Assembly (NCBI GenBank): GCA_030826265.1
Contig: JAPJOH010000026.1
Coordinates: 1-31,072, forward strand
Direction: 5' to 3'
Source of the DNA: Collinsella aerofaciens
GTDB lineage: Bacteria; Actinomycetota; Coriobacteriia; Coriobacteriales; Coriobacteriaceae
Length of the DNA stretch: 31,072 bases
The position numbers and the translations under genes were made by a program. Positions 16,738 to 22,377 of this stretch are shown one piece after another; within the stretch, counting starts at the first letter, position 1, and every line of letters begins with the position of its first letter. A model generated the notes under the pieces. It ran no database searches, was not told the origin of the DNA, and saw only the letters and a program-made list of their open reading frames with translations.

Positions 16738-18015
16738 TTGTTTGAATGTGAACTGCCGTTTGACCACAAGACGTTGCATCTGGAGCTCGAGGATAAGAAC
16801 TTCGCGGGTGTGATGGAAGGTCATCAAAACGAGTTTAAGACCACGAAATCGCAGGAAGAGCTGGTAGAGGAGTCGCTTGCCAACCCTTATGGCTCGCCGT
16901 CGCTCGAGGAGCTTTGTGCTGGCAAGAAGGATATCGTCATCATTAGCTCCGACCATACGCGTCCCGTTCCCTCGCGTGTGACGATGCCTATTCTGCTGCA
17001 TCACATCCATTCTGCTGCGCCCGAGGCTCGCGTGCGCATTTTGGTTGCTTCGGGTATGCATCGTCCGTCGACGCATGAGGAACTCGTCAACAAGTACGGC
17101 GAGGAGATCGTTGCCAACGAGGAAATCGTTATGCACGTCGCGACTGACGACAGCATGATGAAAAAGATCGGCACCCTGCCTTCTGGTGGCGAGTGCATCA
17201 TCAACAAGATTGCCGCCGATTGCGATCTGCTGCTTGCCGAGGGCTTTATTGAGCCGCACTTCTTTGCCGGTTTCTCTGGTAGCCGCAAGTCCGTCCTGCC
17301 TGGCATCGCCAGCTACAAGACCATCATGTACAACCACAACGGTCAGTTTGTGAATGATTCCCACTCGCGTGCCGGCAACCTGTGCCACAACCACGTGAGC
17401 GAGGACATGTTTGCTGCCGCCGAGATGGCTCACCTTGCCTTTGTGCTTAACGTGGTGCTCAACGGCAAGCACGAGGTCATCGGCTCCTTTGCCGGCGATA
17501 TCCACAAGGCGCACGAGGCTGGCTGCGAGTTCGTGAAGAGCCTTGCCGGCGTTGAGCCCGTCGAGTGCGAGATTGCCATCACCACCAACGGCGGCTACCC
17601 GCTCGACCAGAACATCTACCAGGCCGTGAAGGGCATGTGCTCTGCCGAGGCCACGCTTCCCGAGGGCGGCGTGATCATCGACGTCGCCGGCTGTGCCGAC
17701 GGTCACGGTGGCGAGGGCTTCTATCACAACATCGCTGACAACGATCCGGCAGAGTTTGAGCGCGCCTGCATCGACCGTCCTAAGGACGAGACCCTGCCCG
17801 ACCAGTGGACGAGCCAGATTTTTGCCCGCATCCTGGCGCATCATCCTGTGATCATGGTTACCGACCTGTGCGATCACCGGATGATCAAGGATATGCACAT
17901 GACGCCGGTCAACACCCTCGATGAGGCGCTCAAGCTCGCCTTTGAGATGAAGGGTGCCGATGCCAAGGTGGCCGTCATTCCCGATGGCCTGGGCGTTGTC
18001 GTCGCTCAGCACTAG
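16738..18015 (+). CDS. larA: Nickel-pincer lactate racemase LarA
   Basis: A 425-residue cytosolic enzyme that interconverts D- and L-lactate by hydride transfer to a nickel-pincer nucleotide. The residues known from Lactiplantibacillus plantarum LarA are all present at the same numbers when translation starts at TTG 16738: Arg75 in SSDHTRPVPS, His108 in MHRPSTHEE, His174 in EPHFFAGFSG, the cofactor-attaching Lys184 in SGSRKSVLPG, His200 in YNHNGQF, and Gln295 and Lys298 in DQNIYQAVKGM. This one-to-one numbering supports the TTG start, as does AAAAGGAAGAGG about 11 nt upstream. Conservation around the active site fits lactate rather than a divergent LarA-homologue substrate, but substrate specificity is inferred. 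larD follows after 49 bp on the same strand, so the two probably form one operon. Cofactor genes larB and larC lie convergently downstream. Confidence 0.95.
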   Translation: MFECELPFDHKTLHLELEDKNFAGVMEGHQNEFKTTKSQEELVEESLANPYGSPSLEELCAGKKDIVIISSDHTRPVPSRVTMPILLHHIHSAAPEARVRILVASGMHRPSTHEELVNKYGEEIVANEEIVMHVATDDSMMKKIGTLPSGGECIINKIAADCDLLLAEGFIEPHFFAGFSGSRKSVLPGIASYKTIMYNHNGQFVNDSHSRAGNLCHNHVSEDMFAAAEMAHLAFVLNVVLNGKHEVIGSFAGDIHKAHEAGCEFVKSLAGVEPVECEIAITTNGGYPLDQNIYQAVKGMCSAEATLPEGGVIIDVAGCADGHGGEGFYHNIADNDPAEFERACIDRPKDETLPDQWTSQIFARILAHHPVIMVTDLCDHRMIKDMHMTPVNTLDEALKLAFEMKGADAKVAVIPDGLGVVVAQH

Positions 18016-18064
18016 TACGCGGCCTAAACGAATCGTTTATAACCGACAAGAAAGATAAGGTTTT

Positions 18065-18796
18065 ATGCTTACCAAACTCCTCTGCGAATTCGGCGCAACG
18101 GCCCTCATGATCATCTTTGGCGTGGGCGTGCACTGCGATACCGTGCTCAAGGGCACCAAGTATCAGGGCTCCGGCCACATGTTTGCCATCACCACCTGGT
18201 CTTTTGGCATCTCAGTCTGCCTGTTTGTCTTTGGCGGCGCCGTGTGCATGAACCCCGCCATGGTGCTTGCCCAGTGCATCGTCGGCCTGGTGCCGTGGAG
18301 CAGCTGCATCCCCTTCATGGTTGCCGATATGCTCGGCGGCTTTGCGGGTGCCGTGATCGCGTGGTTGATGTATGCCGATGAGTTCAAGGCTTCCGATGGT
18401 GTCATCGATCCCATTGCTCAGCGCAACATCTTCTCGACCAACCCCACCACCGAGGGCACCAACTATGCCCGCAACTTCTTCTGCGAGGCTATCTGCACCT
18501 TCGTGTTCATCAGCGCCATCCTTGCTGCCGCTAGCCGCGCCGGCGAGAACGTTTTGATGCTCGCTATCTGCGTCGGTCTGATCGTTTGGGCTGTTGGCAT
18601 GGGCATGGGCGGCATCACCGGCTTCGCCATGAACCAGGCCCGTGACCTTGGTCCTCGCATGGCCTATCAGGTGCTGCCGATCAAGAACAAGGCCGACAAC
18701 AACTGGAAGTACGGCCTGCTCGTTCCTGGCATCGCTCCGTTTGTCGGTGCCGCTCTGGCCGCGCTGTTTGTGCATGGTTTCTTGGGCATGTTCTAG
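18065..18796 (+). CDS. larD: Aquaglyceroporin-like channel, probable LarD
   Basis: A 243-residue major intrinsic protein (MIP) with six membrane helices, a size normal for GlpF-type channels. In the L. plantarum lar operon the MIP gene larD encodes a lactic-acid channel; the position directly after larA suggests the same role here. The first pore loop is canonical, CMNPAMVLAQ with Asn63-Pro64-Ala65. The second reads GFAMNQARDLGPRM, so the usual Asn-Pro-Ala is Asn190-Gln191-Ala192, while the following Arg of the selectivity filter and the glycerol-channel Asp are kept. The sequence reads AAC CAG GCC, so this is not a one-base ambiguity in an otherwise normal CCx codon unless C-C was misread as C-A. 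AAGG lies upstream of the ATG. A large palindrome follows 26 bp after the stop codon. Confidence 0.88.
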   Translation: MLTKLLCEFGATALMIIFGVGVHCDTVLKGTKYQGSGHMFAITTWSFGISVCLFVFGGAVCMNPAMVLAQCIVGLVPWSSCIPFMVADMLGGFAGAVIAWLMYADEFKASDGVIDPIAQRNIFSTNPTTEGTNYARNFFCEAICTFVFISAILAAASRAGENVLMLAICVGLIVWAVGMGMGGITGFAMNQARDLGPRMAYQVLPIKNKADNNWKYGLLVPGIAPFVGAALAALFVHGFLGMF

Positions 18797-18822
18797 TCCA
18801 AGGCTACATAGTTGTCCGCTGG

Positions 18823-18938
18823 CCGCATGGGGTAACTTCCCAGCGCGTCCTCGGACATGCAAAAAAGGCTCGCTGCGCACTTCGTGCGGCGAGCCTTTTT
18901 GCGTCCTGCGGAATGCGCTGGGAAGTTACCCCATGCGG
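18823..18938. repeat. Large nested palindrome, copy 2 (after larD)
   Basis: Perfect 24-bp outer arms (18823-18846 and 18915-18938) enclose a 68-nt core almost identical in plan to copy 1 at 16292-16418: the same flanking GTCCTCGGACATGC and GCGTCCTGCGGAAT, and the same CGCAC-TTC-GTGCG cap. The inner stem differs from copy 1 but is still paired (AAAAAAGGCTCGC with GCGAGCCTTTTT), a covariation. The A- and T-runs at its feet would let it terminate transcription from both sides, larD from the left and tetR from the right. Confidence 0.9.
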
Positions 18939-19118
18939 ACAGCTGCGGGGTCTTTGTTGCGTTCGTACAAGCAACCCAACATATATATCTGAATTTGGAT
19001 GGGAGGGGCTTGTTGCTGGTAGGGGCGTTGGGCTGTTGTCGATACTTTGGGATGGATTGTGCTTTGGGTTGGGGCGGGGCTTTGAGATGAGGGCGGAACT
19101 TTGGGATGAGGGGTTTAC
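18939..19118. other. Gap between convergent larD and tetR, with a 19-bp G-rich direct repeat
   Basis: No gene is visible in this stretch. Its plus strand becomes strongly G-rich. Two 19-bp direct repeats, 19072-19090 and 19091-19109, differ at three positions and share GGGCGG...CTTTG.GATGA; looser copies of CTTTGGG precede them. Four G-runs close together could form a quadruplex, which is speculation. Confidence 0.5.
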
Positions 19119-19658
19119 TTAGTTGAAGAGGGGTTTTATGGCCGAGAGGTAGTCTTTGGCTACGTCGGCTTTGTCTGCTTGGAAGTTGTGCCAGGCCCAC
19201 CATTGGACGGTGGCTACGAAGCTTGAGGCTATGTGGTGTAGTAAGAAGCTGCGGTCCATGGTGGCGGCGGGGCCGTTTGGGTCGCTAGGGACGGTTTCGG
19301 CTGCTCGTGACATGATGGTCTTGCGTAGGCAGTCGGCGAAGACGCGTGAGCCGGCGCCGGCTACGAGGGCTCGAACGCCCTGGCGGCGCTCCCAGAGGTT
19401 GTTGAGGATATGCTCGACCTGCACGAGTGGGTCGTCGAGCGGTGTGCCATCGTCGTCGAGGGCGTGGGTGCAGATGTCGCTCACGAGCTCGGACAGTAGG
19501 TCGTCTTTGCTCTTAAAGAGGCCGTAGAATGTCGCGCGGCCTACGTGAGCACGAGCGATGATGTCGCCGACGGTAATCTTGCCGTAATCCTCTTCGCGTA
19601 GCAGCTCGGAGAACGCCGCAACGATGGCAGCGCGACTTTTTTCTTTGCGGGCATCCAT
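19119..19658 (-). CDS. TetR/AcrR-family regulator of the lar operon
   Basis: A 179-residue transcription factor with the TetR-type N-terminal helix-turn-helix (about residues 28-48, ITVGDIIARAHVGRATFYGLF read in two parts as ITVGDIIARAHVG and RATFYGLF) followed by an all-helical ligand-binding and dimerisation domain. It is the third gene of the minus-strand operon larB-larC-tetR, starting only 2 bp after the larC stop codon. Such placement strongly suggests that it controls lar genes, and the perfect inverted repeat at 21416-21449 in the larB promoter is its most likely site. In L. plantarum the lar regulator is LarR of the Crp/Fnr family, so a TetR protein in this role would be a different solution. 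The ligand is unknown; lactate, the cofactor or nickel are candidates by context only. Confidence 0.88.
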   Translation of the reverse strand: MDARKEKSRAAIVAAFSELLREEDYGKITVGDIIARAHVGRATFYGLFKSKDDLLSELVSDICTHALDDDGTPLDDPLVQVEHILNNLWERRQGVRALVAGAGSRVFADCLRKTIMSRAAETVPSDPNGPAATMDRSFLLHHIASSFVATVQWWAWHNFQADKADVAKDYLSAIKPLFN

Positions 19659-19660
19659 GG

Positions 19661-20578
19661 CTATGCATCCACGTCAACGAGCAGGCAACGGAGCGTGCCG
19701 GAGCAGCCCTCGTAGGGGCGCTTACCGGCGCCGTAGCCGACGGCTTCGATACGATAGCGTGAGGGCAGTTGGTCGGACGTGCGCAGCGCGGTGACGATGG
19801 CGGCACCCGTGGGCGTCACGAGCTCGCCGGCGACCGGTGCAGGCGTGAGGGCGATATTTCCCGCCTGGCACAGGTTGACGACGGCGGGGACGGGAATGGG
19901 CATAAGGCCGTGGGCACAGTGGATGGTGCCGTGGCCCTCGGAGAGCGACTCGACCACGATGTCCTCAATACCCAGGTCATCGAGGCAGATGGCGACAGAG
20001 CAGACGTCGACGATGGAATCGACGGCGCCTACCTCGTGGAACATAACGGTCTCGGGCGTTTTGCCGTGAGCTTTGGCCTCGGCGGCGGCGAGCGCGGTAA
20101 AGATGGCGAGCGCGCGACGCTTGGCGCCATCGCTTAGCTGCGAGCCGTCGATGATGGCGGTGACGTCCGCCAAAGAACGATGGTGATGGTGGTGGGCGTG
20201 ATGATGACCCTCGTGGCCATGGCCGTGGGTCTCATGGTCATGCTCGTGGCAGTGCTCTTGTTCGTGCTCGCCATGATCATGATGGTGGTGCTCATGCTCG
20301 TGCGTGTGCTCGGCAGCTGCTTCGTTGCCGTAGAGCCAGGCCATGTCGTGGTCGTGGTTCTCGAGCTCCTCTGCCAGCTGAACGTCAAAGTCGCAGGCGT
20401 CGATGCCATGCTTGTTTACGCGGGTGACGGCAATCTCAAAGCCGCCGACCGGAAGCGTGGCGAGCTGTTCGCGCAGATGCTCCTCGCTGGCGTCCAGGTC
20501 GAGCAGGGCCGCGACGGTCATGTCGCCGCTGATGCCCGAGGTGCCGTCGATGATAAGCGCGTGCTGATGGTTGGACAT
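19661..20578 (-). CDS. larC: LarC, N-terminal part only (nickel insertion protein)
   Basis: A 305-residue protein of the LarC (formerly DUF111) family, which inserts nickel into the pincer nucleotide in a CTP-dependent reaction. The family opening DGTSGISGDM, then FHEVGAVDSIVDV and ELVTPTGAAI and the closing VGYGAGKR are present. Residues 91-133 contain 24 histidines with many Asp/Glu, a probable nickel store or binding site. The protein stops where L. plantarum LarC1 ends. The C-terminal domain (LarC2, with the ETNIDDM-type motif and the CTP site), reached in L. plantarum by programmed frameshift, is absent: the next gene, tetR, starts 2 bp later and no other frame encodes it. So the LarC2 part is either encoded elsewhere or lost. 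The ATG follows AAGGAG overlapping the larB stop codon. Confidence 0.92.
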   Translation of the reverse strand: MSNHQHALIIDGTSGISGDMTVAALLDLDASEEHLREQLATLPVGGFEIAVTRVNKHGIDACDFDVQLAEELENHDHDMAWLYGNEAAAEHTHEHEHHHHDHGEHEQEHCHEHDHETHGHGHEGHHHAHHHHHRSLADVTAIIDGSQLSDGAKRRALAIFTALAAAEAKAHGKTPETVMFHEVGAVDSIVDVCSVAICLDDLGIEDIVVESLSEGHGTIHCAHGLMPIPVPAVVNLCQAGNIALTPAPVAGELVTPTGAAIVTALRTSDQLPSRYRIEAVGYGAGKRPYEGCSGTLRCLLVDVDA

Positions 20579-20588
20579 GAAATGCTCC

Positions 20589-21371
20589 TTAGCGGGCGCA
20601 GGACGTGCCGGCGCTCAGATGATTGATAAGACTTGCCTGGTAGGCGGCGCCGAAGCCGTTGTCGATGTTGACGACCGAAACGCCGCTGGCGCAGGAGTTG
20701 AGCATGGCGAGCAGTGCGGCCACGCCGCCAAAGCTCGCGCCATAGCCCACGCTGGTGGGGACGGCGATGACCGGACAGCTCACAAGGCCTCCGATGACGC
20801 TCGCCAGGGCGCCTTCCATGCCGGCGATGGCGATGACCACCTGCGCCTGGGCAAGTTCCTCAGCATGAGCGAGCAAGCGGTGTAGGCCGGCGACACCTAC
20901 GTCGTAGAGGCGATCGACCTCGTTGCCGTAGAACTCGGCCGTCAGTGCCGCCTCTTCGGCAACGGGCAGGTCGCTCGTGCCGGCGCAGGCGACGACGATG
21001 CGTCCGTTGCCGGTAGGGGAGGGCTTGCCGCCCACCAGGGCGAGCTGGGCGTCCGGGGTATATCCCAGATCGATGTCGTTGCCGAGAAGCTCAGCGGTGC
21101 GCGCGGCTTTTTCGGCATCCAAGCGTGTGACCAGGATGCGCTCCTGGCCTGCATCGAGTAATGCTTTGATGATGGCAGCAATTTGTTCGGCGGTTTTACC
21201 GGCACCGTAGACAACCTCGCCGGCTCCCTGGCGCACTCCGCGCGAAAGATCGAGCTGCGCAAAGCCCAAATCGGCGGTCGGAGCCGTCTGGATGCGCGTA
21301 AGGGCGACGGCCGGGGTGACTGATCCGCCGGCAACATCGCTCAGCAGCTGCTCAAGATCTCGCTTATCCAT
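20589..21371 (-). CDS. larB: LarB, pincer-cofactor carboxylase/hydrolase
   Basis: A 260-residue cytosolic enzyme of the PurE-like LarB family, which carboxylates the pyridinium ring of nicotinic acid adenine dinucleotide and releases AMP, the first step of nickel-pincer cofactor synthesis. The N-terminal part ends with GVRQGAGEVVYGAGKT; the PurE-like C-terminal half has CAGTSDLPVAEEA, GMEGALASVIGGLV, VPTSVGYGASFGG and LNSCASGV, whose Cys (about residue 227) aligns with the catalytic Cys of LarB. An upstream GTG (21404) is in frame, but ATG 21371 has AAGGGA at 6 nt spacing and fits the family N-terminus, so I use it. It is the first gene of the operon with larC and tetR; its promoter lies in the 114 bp after serB. 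Confidence 0.95.
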   Translation of the reverse strand: MDKRDLEQLLSDVAGGSVTPAVALTRIQTAPTADLGFAQLDLSRGVRQGAGEVVYGAGKTAEQIAAIIKALLDAGQERILVTRLDAEKAARTAELLGNDIDLGYTPDAQLALVGGKPSPTGNGRIVVACAGTSDLPVAEEAALTAEFYGNEVDRLYDVGVAGLHRLLAHAEELAQAQVVIAIAGMEGALASVIGGLVSCPVIAVPTSVGYGASFGGVAALLAMLNSCASGVSVVNIDNGFGAAYQASLINHLSAGTSCAR

Positions 21372-21415
21372 ATATGTTCCCTTCGACGCCGCAAAGTCTA
21401 GCACTCAAAGGGTAT

Positions 21416-21449
21416 GTTTCCGAACACTAAGACAAAATTGTTCGGAAAC
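21416..21449 (-). promoter_or_regulatory. Perfect 11-bp inverted repeat, probable operator of larB-larC-tetR
   Basis: GTTTCCGAACA (21416-21426) and TGTTCGGAAAC (21439-21449) are perfect inverted copies with a 12-bp spacer. On the minus strand the repeat begins inside the last bases of the -10 box, so a bound repressor would block initiation. TetR is the obvious candidate. As RNA it could also form a hairpin after serB, but there is no T-run on that side. Confidence 0.65.
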
Positions 21450-21476
21450 TATAGGACAGGCTGATTCAATTGTTAG
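21448..21476 (-). promoter_or_regulatory. Promoter of larB-larC-tetR
   Basis: Read on the minus strand, CTAACA (21476-21471) and TATAGT (21453-21448) match 4 of 6 and 5 of 6 positions of the sigma-70 boxes, with a 17-bp spacer. The promoter lies directly after the serB stop codon and in front of the larB start, and overlaps the inverted repeat. Confidence 0.6.
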
Positions 21477-21485
21477 ACAGATCGG

Positions 21486-22121
21486 CTAGTCGCGCAGGAT
21501 GATGTCCATGGCGAGCATCAGGTTGCGCTCGTCGATGGTAAACGGGGCGGCTTCGCGCGTCTTGGGCTTGGCGCAAAACGCGATGCCCGTGCCCGCGGCC
21601 CGGATCATGGGGATGTCGTTTGCCCCGTCGCCAATAGCGACCGTGTGGGCCATGTCGACGCCGCACTCAACTGCCCAGTCCAGCAGCTGAATGAGCTTGG
21701 ACTCCTTGGTCACGATGTCTGCCGCCAGCTTACCGGTGAGCTTGCCGTCCACGACCTCCAGGTGGTTAGCGAGGCAAAAGTCGATGCCCGCGGCGGCCAC
21801 GATCTTGTCAGCGACCTCGTGAAAGCCGCCGCTTACCACGCCGACCTTCCAGCCCTTGCTGTGCGCCGAGCGCACAAGCTCCAGCGCGCCGGGGGTAAAC
21901 GTCACGCGCTCAAAGGTGCGCTCGAACACGCTCTCATCCAAGCCGGCAAGCAGCCCCACGCGCTCCTCAAGCGCCTGCTTAAAGTCGAGCTCGCCGCGCA
22001 TGGCACGCTCGGTGATCTGCGCTACTTGCTCTCCCACGCCGGCTTCCTCGCCCAACAGGTCGATGACTTCCTGGTTGATGAGCGTGGAGTCGATATCCAT
22101 AACGATGAGGCGTGCAGTCAT
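21486..22121 (-). CDS. serB: Phosphoserine phosphatase
   Basis: A 211-residue HAD-superfamily hydrolase that removes phosphate from phosphoserine in the last step of serine synthesis. Motif I MDIDSTLI gives the nucleophile Asp9 and acid Asp11; motif II is VVSGGFH, followed by the family's VVDGKLTG and the conserved Lys in TKESKL; motif IV is AIGDGANDIPM. It lacks the N-terminal ACT-like region of E. coli SerB and is a minimal catalytic form. I place the start at ATG 22121 (MTARLIV) with GAAAGG at 7 nt spacing; a longer in-frame extension to 22190 has no ribosome site and no family resemblance. It is divergent from aspS and lies upstream of larB on the same strand, with no clear terminator between. 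Confidence 0.92.
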   Translation of the reverse strand: MTARLIVMDIDSTLINQEVIDLLGEEAGVGEQVAQITERAMRGELDFKQALEERVGLLAGLDESVFERTFERVTFTPGALELVRSAHSKGWKVGVVSGGFHEVADKIVAAAGIDFCLANHLEVVDGKLTGKLAADIVTKESKLIQLLDWAVECGVDMAHTVAIGDGANDIPMIRAAGTGIAFCAKPKTREAAPFTIDERNLMLAMDIILRD

Positions 22122-22325
22122 GGCGGGCCTTTCCGAGTGCAGTTGTATTGGGGCACATTGTCGCACGTGGCGCGCCTGGGCGACGGCCACGGTGCGTCAA
22201 TTGTTTCGTCTCCGTCAAGTCTTTGGGCAGGAGCTACTTTTCCGCGGCACATCGACACAGGTGCGATAAGATAGAACGCCATGTCTGGCTGCGCGGTTTA
22301 CGCAGGCTGGGCAAATCTGTACGAC

Positions 22326-22350
22326 GCCGCCCGGAACGACACGGGGCGGC
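22326..22350. repeat. Hairpin in the aspS leader
   Basis: GCCGCCC (22326-22332) pairs with GGGCGGC (22344-22350) across an 11-nt loop, and CTGT/ACAG can extend the base after a bulge. It ends about 15 bp before the aspS ribosome site AAAGGAGG. No T-box motif is visible. The rest of the 256-bp serB-aspS gap holds a possible -10 box, TAAGAT at 22267-22272, without a clear -35. Confidence 0.4.
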
Positions 22351-22377
22351 ACAGATCCATAAAGGAGGATCACTGGT

